Assembly (NCBI RefSeq): GCF_004359215.1
Contig: NC_090623.1
Coordinates: 1,317,627 to 1,381,626, forward strand
DNA from: Bremia lactucae
Taxonomy: Eukaryota > Oomycota > Peronosporomycetes > Peronosporales > Peronosporaceae
DNA length: 64,000 nt
Direction of reading: 5' to 3'
The position numbers and the translations under genes were made by a program. Positions 45,546-55,050 of the stretch are shown here, piece by piece. Below the pieces are notes generated by a model. The model was not told the DNA's origin. It was given only the letters and a program-made list of their open reading frames with translations, and searched no databases. How positions within the stretch are numbered: the stretch's first letter is position 1; the number at the start of each line of letters is the position of its first letter.

Positions 45546-47177
45546 ACATGTCTTTTCACGGCCCAGATGCTCCCTTGATGACGCATCATAGAGCTGTAAA
45601 GGATCATCAGCTTGAGATCTGTGTCATAAGGCACATAGATTCTCAAGGGAATCACAAGGTGACAGCTGATGCCATTACAGACCATCGCTGTCGCTAAAGC
45701 GATTTAGCTTAGCTTTTAGGTGCGACGGAAGGGTAACCTTTCGTCCACCAAAGTGATTTAATAGCAGGCGACAATGGTCATCCTGATGACTGTAGCTCTC
45801 TTTTATTTCAGAGGCTAACAAGCTCGTCACGTGGTATGCCTTCATGGCTGCCAACGTTGATGGCTGAAATTGTGCTTTAGCACTAGACACACTTTCCTGG
45901 TGTCTTACCTCAAAGTCTGGTCTACGCGATAAAGCGTCAGCCGAGACATTTAACTTACCCGGCTTATATTCAACATTAAAATAAATTTAGAGGAGAATGT
46001 GAGCCATCTTGCCATTTTAGGCGAGATGTGCGAGGAGGTTATTGCGCAGTGATGCGTGATCCGTACAAACCACAAATAATATGGTGCCCAGTAGGTAGGC
46101 ACGAAACTTGACAAGAGCATATTTAATCGAAAGTAGCTCTTTGTCATGCACAAGGTAATTCAGTTCCGCGGCTTTTAATAGCCGGGACTGATAAGAGATG
46201 ACAAGATCAACGCCGTCGTCATCCCTCTGCATGAGCGCGCTGCCGATTGCAAGATTTCTTGCATCGCCGACGACACTAAAGGGCTTATCCGCATCTAACA
46301 ATGCCAAAACCGGTGCATTTACAAGAGATTGCTCACTGATGTGAGCGCATCATCTTATTTTCTTACTTAAACCATTTTGCATCCTTTTCAAGGAGGTCAG
46401 ATAATGGTTTAGTTTACTCAACATAATTCTTGCTGTATTTATGCAATTAATTAGCGAGCCCCGGAATTGGCGCAAATCTATCACATGCCGTGGGATTGGC
46501 CATTCCTTAACTAATTTTACCTTGTCTGGGTCTGCTCGTACACCATGTGTACCAACGATGCAGCCCAGTACAGGTATCTCAGGGACCCCTATGACGCACT
46601 TTTGCAAGTTGACGTACAATTAGGCGTCCTTCAAAGTCTGCATAATAGCGTCGAAATTACGTGTGTGCGACTCTATTGCGGTCAGCCCATCCTCGGCCCA
46701 ACTATGCACGAATGCATCGTCAAAGCAATGGGGCGCGTAGGAACGGTGCTGACACATCACGTGAGACACCATTGGTTGAATGTCGCTAATGCATTTCTCA
46801 ACCCTTGAGGCATCACAAGCCGTTCCCAAAGCGTCCCGCTTCGGGTGCTTACAGCTGTTTTGGCTACATCGGACTCTCTCATGAGTACCTGATAGTAGCC
46901 ATCATTTAAATCCAACGCGGAAAAGATAGTTGACTTTCCCATGGAAATCAACAAGACTTTTTTTCCGCGGGATTGGCGTTTGCGCCCGTATAGTCATCGT
47001 GTTCAGCTACACTAGGCTTAGGTATCTGGGTAGGAATTGGTGACGTTTGACATCCCGTCAACGCACCCTCAACTGTGCTTGCAACGACATCAGTTGCATA
47101 CGTCTCTCGCAGGAGCACATCCTTTCCGGTGTCCTGCGTAGAGTTGGCAACTGTGCGTGTACGCCAGTCTATCCATG
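45546..47177 (-). pseudogene. Element J pol (zinc domain, RNase H, RT, protease C-terminus)
   Basis: Minus strand: integrase zinc domain 45546-45890, RNase H 46017-46307 (FSVVGDARNLAIGSALMQ, with two changed residues at the catalytic Asp block), thumb 46350-46619 and palm 46620-46954 with a CFDD box near 46712. Palm is joined directly to protease C-terminus codons at about 46995-47010, the same junction as in element B. The N run at 47178 hides the protease active site. The integrase core is absent. Confidence 0.82.
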
Positions 47178-48014
47178 NNNNNNNNNNNNNNNNNNNNNNN
47201 NNNNNNNNNNNNNNNNNNNNNNNNNNNNNNNNNNNNNNNNNNNNNNNNNNNNNNNNNNNNNNNNNNNNNNNNNNNNNNNNNNNNNNNNNNNNNNNNNNNN
47301 NNNNNNNNNNNNNNNNNNNNNNNNNNNNNNNNNNNNNNNNNNNNNNNNNNNNNNNNNNNNNNNNNNNNNNNNNNNNNNNNNNNNNNNNNNNNNNNNNNNN
47401 NNNNNNNNNNNNNNNNNNNNNNNNNNNNNNNNNNNNNNNNNNNNNNNNNNNNNNNNNNNNNNNNNNNNNNNNNNNNNNNNNNNNNNNNNNNNNNNNNNNN
47501 NNNNNNNNNNNNNNNNNNNNNNNNNNNNNNNNNNNNNNNNNNNNNNNNNNNNNNNNNNNNNNNNNNNNNNNNNNNNNNNNNNNNNNNNNNNNNNNNNNNN
47601 NNNNNNNNNNNNNNNNNNNNNNNNNNNNNNNNNNNNNNNNNNNNNNNNNNNNNNNNNNNNNNNNNNNNNNNNNNNNNNNNNNNNNNNNNNNNNNNNNNNN
47701 NNNNNNNNNNNNNNNNNNNNNNNNNNNNNNNNNNNNNNNNNNNNNNNNNNNNNNNNNNNNNNNNNNNNNNNNNNNNNNNNNNNNNNNNNNNNNNNNNNNN
47801 NNNNNNNNNNNNNNNNNNNNNNNNNNNNNNNNNNNNNNNNNNNNNNNNNNNNNNNNNNNNNNNNNNNNNNNNNNNNNNNNNNNNNNNNNNNNNNNNNNNN
47901 NNNNNNNNNNNNNNNNNNNNNNNNNNNNNNNNNNNNNNNNNNNNNNNNNNNNNNNNNNNNNNNNNNNNNNNNNNNNNNNNNNNNNNNNNNNNNNNNNNNN
48001 NNNNNNNNNNNNNN
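47178..48014. other. Assembly gap (837 N)
   Basis: A sized gap inside element J. By comparison with element B (about 7690-8530) it should hold the rest of the protease, the gag knuckle and the gag C-terminus, and the size fits closely. Confidence 0.95.
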
Positions 48015-48616
48015 ACAGAAATGGACGCTGACAGCGAGAACATCTCTTACACAAACTCTTGCAGAGATCGCTTCGCCTGTCGCGCTCCAAAGAAGCGCGC
48101 CTGAAGCAACACTTCGTTGTTCGGCGGCTGGTACATGGCGTAAATCTTTTCCTTAAAGATCGCCCATAAAGGGAACGCCTTTCTGTCCGCCATAAGCGCC
48201 GAGTAAGCCCACTCTGAGGCCTTACTGCGCAGATGCGACATGGCGTGCGACACCATCCGGCTGTCGTCCTCGATGAGCTGGGCGACATCGCTTTGCTCCA
48301 CGGGTAAAGCCAATGGACAATCGTGGACACTCCAGTTTCATCGAACGTGGGCGGGTCCATCCGAATGGGCCTCGGCTGATGCGGCCGGGCAGAGAGCATC
48401 TCAACAGTCTTGTTGAAAGCCTCGCTCTGAGCTGCTCATGTCTCAGCTCATCATGAGTCTTAGTGACGGACTCTGCCGCAGCATGGCCTTGTGCCTCGGA
48501 CGAGGCCCTCCACTGTCCGAGCACGAACGCCTCAAACTGCTCCAACTGAGCAAATGTTGCTCAGGAGGACTAATCAGGAGCCTGGACAGGGCTTGTTCAC
48601 CAAGACTCTGCGCCAT
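48015..48616 (-). pseudogene. Element J gag, N-terminal two thirds
   Basis: Starts at ATG 48616 (MAQSLGEQALSRLL) in the minus frame. The core includes SDVAQLIEDDSRMVSHAMSH and YQPPNNEVLLQARFFGARQ at 48047-48313. At least one frameshift lies between the N-terminus and the core. The C-terminal part is in the gap. Confidence 0.8.
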
Positions 48617-48721
48617 GTGCCCTGCCACCTCCCGATGATGTTCGGAGAGGTGAAGTATAAGAGCCTAATCAATAATTAGACTCATCCTCACGTACACACG
48701 CAGAGATGCGGGTCGTGGGGA

Positions 48722-48739
48722 AAATTTCAAGTGCTACCA
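48722..48739 (-). promoter_or_regulatory. Primer-binding site of element J
   Basis: Minus strand TGGTAGCACTTGAAATTT directly next to the LTR. It shares TGGTAGCAC with the sites at 12470, 49441 and 53437. Confidence 0.6.
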
Positions 48740-48741
48740 AA

Positions 48742-49241
48742 TTTAGGCGGGAACGTCGTAATGCGGCCACGCTCTACTTAGACACACAACCTAGCACAGC
48801 GAGGAAGCGGTATATACTGCTTCTCTTGCGTGCAGTGAGGTAGTTGTGGTGGGCGCGTTATCGGCCTCACCCAAACCACTAAGTATTTTGGTTAAGTGTC
48901 GTCACAAGAGCGGTAATCCGGCTCCTCCTGCGCAATTACCAAGTAGGAAGTAGTTTTCAGACTGATTTATATTTAATCGTATTAAATATTAATACCTATT
49001 TTTACCAATTAAAATGTCATATCTATATAGAACACTTAATATGTATTGCAAGCGTATCTTTCAAGATACCTCGCGTAACGGATGACGCTAGGCGTCATCC
49101 CTCCTTATGTGAATACAGCTTTATGCGTCACATACACAAGAGTTGGTCACAAATGTGCACCGCACCCGAGTGCTTGGTCTAATTTCTATATAAGTAATGA
49201 CTTTAAGCACACCAAGTGTACTTAGCGGGGACTGTGTAACG
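48742..49241 (-). repeat. L2-type LTR (copy e), 5' LTR of element J
   Basis: About 500 bp with standard internal orientation; it serves as reference for the inversion in copy b. It is followed on the right by the start of an aORF-E, so it is also a 3' LTR remnant of another element. Confidence 0.75.
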
Positions 49242-49440
49242 TTATGGCAACTTTAGCCGATTTTACCGGACAGCATGGCCAAGATGGCATCATTCCCTAC
49301 GGTCAAACTCATTCGATTGCACTTCTTTCTATGTTATTTAGAAAAAAGTAGATATCACGCGAAACGTGATGCGTATTTCCATTACCAAGTAACGTGGACA
49401 TGTTAGATGATGGAACTGTGGTCCTTGGACTGCCTTTAAA
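49242..49440 (+). pseudogene. aORF-E start fragment
   Basis: The plus strand repeats the region after LTR copy b, with ATG near 49269 and MAKMASFPTVKLIRLHF-type codons. It diverges near 49375 and is replaced by the leader of an L1-type element. No pol sequence accompanies it. Confidence 0.45.
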
Positions 49441-49449
49441 GTGCTACCA
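49441..49449 (-). promoter_or_regulatory. Primer-binding site of a truncated L1-type element
   Basis: Minus strand TGGTAGCAC lies two bases inside the L1 LTR edge. It shows that this LTR is a 5' LTR of a minus-strand element of which only the leader remains. Confidence 0.5.
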
Positions 49450-49451
49450 GA

Positions 49452-49888
49452 TATATTGGGGCACTACTGGCTTGTACTGCTTCAGTACAAGTACACTTCG
49501 CACACCCTCAGTGCGAGTGGTGCCTCGCGGTGCTTCACGTACACTAGTTCCTGCAGAGGAAGATTTTTTATAACACTTGCTTTAAAGGAGGTTACAAGTG
49601 AAGTGTATTCAATATAATTAATTTCTTCTGTTTATGTCTTCTTAATACTAACTTAATATATGCTAATACTAAACATGTAATAAAGTCTTATCTGTCTCTC
49701 TCTTTGCGTGCGTCCAGCGCTGACTGGACCGCGGAGAAAGAAGATATAATGTTCTATATCCACCAATGGATAAGCTTTTAGAGTATTACCATGTAAAGTA
49801 TTATTCTTCAAATACTATCTACTTTTTAGATAATATAACAATTAACAACCTTTAGTTGTTAATTTCATGCAACATTACACCCCGTTAC
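49452..49888 (-). repeat. L1-type LTR
   Basis: The plus-strand view starts with a decayed TGTAACGGGGCACTAC (here TATATTGGGGCACTAC) and ends CCCCGTTACA. It has a cttgtactg...cagtacaag inverted repeat near the start. Similar to 52520-52859 and, reversed, to 11459-11641. Confidence 0.68.
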
Positions 49889-50937
49889 AAATTAGGAGAA
49901 TCATTAACTTAAGGTTTACGCGGTGCATGTTGTGTTTCCTGATTTATTTTCCTAATGGGAGATCTCCAGTTGGGCAAAATCAATTTAAAAAGACCTGCGA
50001 AGTTCTTCTCGAATCCATGGCTTGCGACACAAACGGTGAGACAACGCCATGGATTTCGAGAAACCTGCTCCCCAGAAAGTTTGTCGTGTGACGGAACAAA
50101 TCGATTGGTGCGATCTAATCGCCAAGAAGGTATAATCGTGGGTTCGGAGGTCGATCGTTTAATTCGTGGCAAATTGAGAGGTGGAAAGAAGCGTAGAAAA
50201 GATCATTGATATTAGTCTTGCAGGTCTAAGATGAATCTGGCGCAACCTTTTCAGTAATGGTGTGATGGGTCGCTTCCGGATACAATCTTCAATACTTCCA
50301 TTTTTATGTCCTTTTGATCTCTTGAGTGGCTTCTTAATTAAAAAAAAGTAGATCGCAAGAGTCGGTACCGCCGCAAACAGAAATAGTCCGGTGGTAAGGC
50401 TGCTTGAAAGCAACAAAAACAAATAACTCAAAAATAAAGTTTTTTTTACTAGCTGATGTGACTAAGGGTGCAGTGAGGTGATAGCAAGGTGACGTCGGCA
50501 TAAAGAATCAAAATCATCAGCAAAAAATCTGAATAGAAGGAGCAAACTTTGTCAGCTGTATATGAGACATGTATTACATGATTTATGATTATTTAAGCTT
50601 GGGTTGCTCTGACTTAGCGTTTGTAAGATGCTGACTCAGGTAAGGCATAATCACGAAGCAGATTATTCGAAGTGGCAAGTGATAGTGCTCTTTCGAATAT
50701 TCTTAGACTTTGCTTATACAACACAAGAGACTGCAAAATCTCGAAAGGAGGGCATAAACAAAGGAGCACGAATACTGATCCCTCCCACACAAGCCGAAAT
50801 TGGAATGACGATACAAACTCCAAATCGCTTTAAACCCAAATCCCGCAGTCAAAGGACACGAGAATACATGTACATACATACTCTCACGGCAACCACGAGC
50901 AAGACCTGACGAAATTCCGAAACAGTCTCAACATTGA
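49889..50937. other. Low-copy intergenic region upstream of the GIP-like gene
   Basis: No similarity to the retroelements of this window. It contains a 16-bp imperfect inverted repeat at 50006-50062 and several short ORFs (longest 93 codons at 50628-50909, 84 codons at 49955-50209 with a basic C-terminus) that I do not recognise and cannot support as genes. Confidence 0.6.
50006..50062. repeat. Inverted repeat, 16-17 bp arms, 24-nt loop
   Basis: Arms 50006-50021 and 50046-50062 (ttctcgaatccatggc and its complement) differ by one bulged base. It could form a hairpin; no known function. Confidence 0.6.
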
Positions 50938-50953
50938 TCTCATTGCCAAATTT
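50938..50953 (+). promoter_or_regulatory. Oomycete Inr+FPR core promoter
   Basis: TCTCATTGCCAAATTT matches the oomycete initiator plus flanking promoter region consensus (GCTCATTYYNCAWTTT) at 13 of 16 positions. It lies 44 nt upstream of the chosen ATG, a usual distance for oomycete 5' UTRs. It supports transcription start near 50940 and the second Met as start codon. Confidence 0.72.
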
Positions 50954-50997
50954 GCTTTTTGTTCCAGACTCCCAGTTTAAGAAAGCTGCCCCCCAGT

Positions 50998-51774
50998 ATG
51001 AAGATCATCTCAATCGCTGCAATCCTGTCACTCGCGGTTGGGTCCGTCGGCGCTATCTTTGGAGGTGGCGTTGTTGAGAGAGACATGTATACGTTCATGG
51101 GAAGTTTACGTGAGACGGAAGCAGGCAAGACCAAGTGTAGTGCCACGCTCATTGGCACGAAAACCATGGTAACTTCGGTAAAGTGCGCCACCTCCAATGT
51201 GAATTACGTGGTCGTGGGTGGTCGCGACTCTAGCGGCGATCCTTCTGGCGATGGCGAGCTCCGGTACATCAAGAATTACACAATTCACCCGTCGTGGAAA
51301 GCTGATGAGAGCCATTACGACGTGGCGGTGCTGCAGCTGGAGAAGGAGGTGTCGAAGCCGTATGCCCGTTTGCCCAAGTCCGAGAAGACCGATTACGGAG
51401 ATGTACCGAGCATTGTGTTCGGATGGGGCAGTCTTGATCGTGCAAAACCGGAAGAGATCGCCGACTCGCTGCACTACTTGGAGCTCACCAAGTTCTCGTA
51501 CGACACGTGCAAGTCGAAGGTGAAGGTGGATTACTTCGACACTTCGTTCTCGTGTGCCGGGGGTAGTGACGAGAATGGCGTGTCCCTCTATGACCTTGGT
51601 GGACCTCTCATCACCAAGTCCGAAGACAAGAATGTGCTTATTGGTATTCTCACCTACGTGGACGCCAGCGACGATTTCAGAAACCCTTCTATCTTTACGC
51701 GCACGATGTACCTTGTTTCTTGGTTCCGTGAAATGCTGTTAGTTCACAACGATGGCTATAACGGGATTTGGTGA
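50998..51774 (+). CDS. GIP: Glucanase inhibitor-like protein (secreted, inactive S1 protease homologue)
   Basis: 258 aa, single exon. A signal peptide covers residues 1-19 (hydrophobic, ending SVGA) and maturation starts at IFGGG, like the IVGG of chymotrypsin. The fold markers are present: C47/C63 flanking the histidine site, YDVAVLQL with D108, C171/C186, and DLGGPL at 199-204. The catalytic His is Lys62 and the Ser is Leu200; only the Asp remains. The S1 pocket residue is Gly194, and the Cys pair 191/220 (chymotrypsin numbering) is lost. One N-glycosylation site, N93-Y-T. In Phytophthora, GIPs of this type bind and inhibit secreted plant endo-beta-1,3-glucanases in the apoplast. I chose the Met at 50998, not 50959, because it starts the signal peptide and lies after the Inr. 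It is the only intact host gene in the window. A plain inactive trypsin-like homologue with another partner is possible. Confidence 0.85.
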   Translation: MKIISIAAILSLAVGSVGAIFGGGVVERDMYTFMGSLRETEAGKTKCSATLIGTKTMVTSVKCATSNVNYVVVGGRDSSGDPSGDGELRYIKNYTIHPSWKADESHYDVAVLQLEKEVSKPYARLPKSEKTDYGDVPSIVFGWGSLDRAKPEEIADSLHYLELTKFSYDTCKSKVKVDYFDTSFSCAGGSDENGVSLYDLGGPLITKSEDKNVLIGILTYVDASDDFRNPSIFTRTMYLVSWFREMLLVHNDGYNGIW

Positions 51775-52519
51775 GTATTGCAAGTAGCTTAAAATCATGC
51801 AAGGGTGGGATTTCTAGCCAGTCGATTAGTTTTGGGCCTATGCGCAATAATTAAATCTCCTTTGTTGAAAGTAAATTGTCTTCCATTTCATAAACAGCAG
51901 GCTTGACAATTCATGCGAATCTAATTGGTAATATTCGACTAGCATTCTTAGTACATTTCGGAAAATAGTTTGTGCTTATTAAACTATGGTTGCCTTTTAA
52001 CAGCGGTAAATCTGTCATCCTAATAAAAATTTCTATGGATTTAAATGAGACTTTTGTGCAGACATTTGAGTTGTAAAATAATAGTGTTTTATATGACAAT
52101 TAAATAATAGGAATGAAAAAGAGAAAAGGAATTCACTGATTTGATAGCAGTTAAATCAATTAAGTTCATAGGTTTAAATTAAGGGATCCGCTAACCACTC
52201 CCAGTTTTCGCTAACCAGCCCCCCAATGCAGAACCCCTAAGCTTAAGTCGCGAGCTATAATTGGCTGCATTTTAATAAACGAATTTTGACTGGCTGTACG
52301 TATAGATATGACAAAATGGCAAAGTCTTGCATATGGAAGCTGAAAACGGCAGAAGCTTGCAAACTTAACGTATGGAAGCAAAATTTTAACGACGATTACA
52401 ACAGAGGAGTTATATAAACATCGTTTTGGAGCAGTTATACAATACAATGGACTTAGATGAGTAAAAAAATCAGTAGCAGAAGAAAAAAAAGTGTTCCCAA
52501 TCATCTGCAGTACCCAGAG
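51775..52519. other. Intergenic region downstream of the GIP-like gene
   Basis: AT-rich, no ORF that I can support, and no match to the retroelements. A short cgctaacca motif repeats at about 52190 and 52210. Confidence 0.6.
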
Positions 52520-52859
52520 TGTAATAACGGGGCACTACGACTTGTACTGTTTCAGTACAAGTCCACTTCACACTGCTTCAGTTGTGAGTGGTGCCTTACG
52601 TTAGGTGACGTACACTGTACGTGCAGAGGAAGATTTCTCTTAAGACAACTAGACTTAAGAGGGTAAAATGAAAACTGTATTAAATATAATTAAGTGTCTC
52701 TTGTTCTATCTTTGTAAATGCTAACTTAACTAACATGTAAATGAATTCTTATCTCTTTCTTATCTGTAACTCTCTTTGATTACTCCTACAGCTGATTAAT
52801 CTGCGGAATAAATAGATATAATGGCCTATACCTATTTATGGATAAGAATTCTGAATATT
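52520..52859. repeat. L1-type LTR, truncated by gap
   Basis: Starts TGTAATAACGGGGCACTAC and aligns with 49452-49790, with roughly two thirds to three quarters of bases matching by eye. No PBS-like sequence is at its left edge. The right end is inside the N run. Confidence 0.65.
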
Positions 52860-52959
52860 NNNNNNNNNNNNNNNNNNNNNNNNNNNNNNNNNNNNNNNNN
52901 NNNNNNNNNNNNNNNNNNNNNNNNNNNNNNNNNNNNNNNNNNNNNNNNNNNNNNNNNNN
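52860..52959. other. Assembly gap (100 N)
   Basis: A gap of unknown true size that hides the end of the L1 LTR and the first bases of the family A LTR. Confidence 0.95.
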
Positions 52960-53434
52960 ACACATCGATTGGAGAACCGTTGTTGTAGTACATTTACTTT
53001 AATGGTAAAATACCCTTTTATCTAATTTTGAAATAGTTTGTTGCTTAAATCCCATTTATTATGGGTAACAAATGTGGTCGCCGCCAGATATAAATCTGGC
53101 GGCCAAAATCTACATTTAATTAGCTAGGGTAAAGTTGTTAGATACAAACAATTAAATAAAGTGCAGTTCCCCTTTTGATCTTAAAGCGTTAAGTGCCTTC
53201 GTAAGGCTTGCGCATTGATCTGTAAGAGAAAGAAGCCTTTCCAAGGTATATCCTCTTGGGCACTAGTTGCCACTTGGTTCTACGAACCCCTGAACTCCTT
53301 GAACTAGGATTCCTTAAGCTTTAATAGCTTGTACGACTCCCTGAGTTGTTAAACCCATTAGTTCAATAGAACTAAGTGACTCTCTGAGTCTGAAAGTCTT
53401 CCTCTGACTTTAGGAGCGAGGTAGCTCCACTACA
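52960..53434 (+). repeat. Family A 5' LTR of element A2
   Basis: Matches 11995-12467 and 60665-61150 and ends CTACA at 53434. It contains the hairpin at 53080-53103. The first bases are lost in the gap. Confidence 0.82.
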
Positions 53435-53436
53435 CC

Positions 53437-53450
53437 TGGTAGCACTCGTA
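53437..53450 (+). promoter_or_regulatory. Primer-binding site of element A2
   Basis: TGGTAGCACTCGTA after a 2-nt spacer, the same as in element A. Confidence 0.6.
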
Positions 53451-53494
53451 GCCAATCTACGCCTGAGTATTTACAAGACTAAACCCTCACGAAA

Positions 53495-54511
53495 ATGGAA
53501 GAGGTTCCAAAATTGTCAGAAGCGCAACGCGCCGCTTATGACAAGCTCAAAATTTTATTTGGGCTTGAGCACGTGGAATTTATTATATCTCAGGGACCAG
53601 AGGTCCTTCATGCAAAGCTTGAAGCCTTCATGCGGTACGAAACCTCCCTGATCGGTCAGGTACAGGACCACTTAGCGGCATCTATGCCAACTCGGTACAT
53701 TTCTGTACCTGGCTCAGAGCCGAGAACTCGCCCTCTAACTGTAAATGTGAAGACATTTGAAGGAAAAGAGGGAGAAAATCTCCCTTTTTGGGTTAAGCAG
53801 ATGGAAATGTCCATTGATTCCGCCTTGTTCTTAACAGAACGGCAAAAGGTGGCTATGGCCATTTCCAAACTTGGAGGTAGAGCCATGGAGTTAAAACTAT
53901 CGTGCAGCACGTCCTTAAACGAAGCTTTTCCCTCATGGGATTCGCTGTAACAGCAAATGACCAGCTTGTTTGCACAGCCTGATCAGGCTTTTCGCATGCA
54001 CGGCTTCTAGCGACTCGACAGGGTAAAAGAACCTAGGGGACTTTGTCCAGGAGTTGAGACTCTCATTGCATCTATGCATCAAGACCCGGTGCAAGAAGCA
54101 ATTGTAGTAGCCATCTTTATGGGGGGTCTCAATGAGGACGTTGCCCGGACGGAATTATTCTGATATCATCCGGCTACGTTCGAAGAGGAAGTTGCCATAG
54201 CGCAACGCGCCGAGTTCGACTTTAAGTCTGCTCGCGTTAGCACGCCTGTTTACCGAACAAGCTCTTCGAGCTTATGGGTTCCGTCTAATAGAGCGGAACC
54301 CATGGATTTAAGCCTCATTGAGGAAGGAGAAGAGGCCCTTCAATCTATGGAACAACATAATAAGACCATCCGTAGATGTTATATGTGCGGAAGCACGAAA
54401 CATTTACGCCCTGCGTGCCCTCTTCGTAATTCGCGTAAAGCTCGAAAGAGCTCCAACTCCGACCTATACCAGAGCTCTGGTACGGTGCGGGAAAACGTCG
54501 ATACCCAGTAG
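53495..54511 (+). pseudogene. Element A2 gag
   Basis: The ATG at 53495 opens 151 codons (MEEVPKLSEAQ, then FWVKQMEMSIDSALFLTERQKVAMAISKLGGRAMELK, the usual Ty3 gag core start). TAA at 53948-53950 breaks it, and further stops or shifts follow near 54008 and 54161. The C-terminal part is open at 54302-54511 with a CCHC knuckle at 54377-54418 and a Lys/Arg/Ser tail. Few lesions suggest a fairly young insertion. Gag would form the particle shell. Confidence 0.85.
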
Positions 54512-54597
54512 GTGCGGGGCGCCCTACTGGGGAAGATCTAGGTTCTGTTGAACCTCTAGGAGGTGAGAATGAACAGAACCTAGCCCCAATAAGCTCG

Positions 54598-55050
54598 GTG
54601 CTTAGTGGCACGGGGCGAGAGTACAAGCCTGGCTTGCTAGTCGCTCAAGCGACTGTGAAGGGCTTTGATAAGCCGTGGTCAATTTTAATTGACTCAGGAG
54701 CGTCTTGCAATTATGCTCGACGCCTTTCCCTTGAAGGAAGTCAACAATATGTTGAGGCGCTTAGAGCGCATGAAGGTGATACAATCACTGTTCGCTTAGC
54801 GACTGGGACTCGTGTCACTGCTTTCAAAGTTCCATTGAACTTAGGTATAACGTTTCTGAACTTTGATAGTATGGAACGCTGTCTCGTTCTTGGTTTGGAT
54901 TCGAGATATGATCTCATCCTTGGAATAGCCTGGTTAGAACACCATGAGCCATGGATCGATTGGAGGTCTAAGACCTTAGGCGCCATGCGCAATGTTCCTA
55001 GCAAAGTTTTGGAGAGTCATGATCCCACCTTAGGCCAACAGTGCTTTTAG
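54598..55050 (+). pseudogene. Element A2 aspartic protease domain (open)
   Basis: An open stretch of 150 codons. ILIDSGAS holds the catalytic Asp at 54691-54693; then comes a beta-rich body, and the YDLILGIAWLEHHEPWIDW segment near 54905-54965, which is the C-terminal retropepsin signature in Ty3 elements. The length suits a retropepsin. It lies in a different frame from gag, and the RT that should follow is missing. Confidence 0.82.

Noticed and set aside
46948..48399. Apparent long open frames of more than 300 codons on both strands.
   Set aside because: They run through 837 N; only the flanking gag and protease pieces are real.
49955..50209. 84-codon ORF with a basic C-terminus upstream of the GIP-like gene.
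   Set aside because: No recognised domain and no promoter motif, and it spans the inverted repeat, which explains its paired coding on the other strand.
50628..50909. 93-codon ORF just before the promoter.
   Set aside because: No domain or signal peptide, and the composition looks random; a downstream promoter match separates it from the gene.
51106..51474. 122-codon ORF antisense to the GIP-like gene.
   Set aside because: It lies wholly inside a well-supported coding sequence, has no independent part, and is explained by GC-rich codon usage.
49452..52859. GIP-like gene as cargo between two L1 LTRs of one element.
   Set aside because: The left LTR has its primer-binding site on its left side, so it belongs to an element extending away from the gene. 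The two LTRs also differ strongly, and no element coding sequence lies between them.
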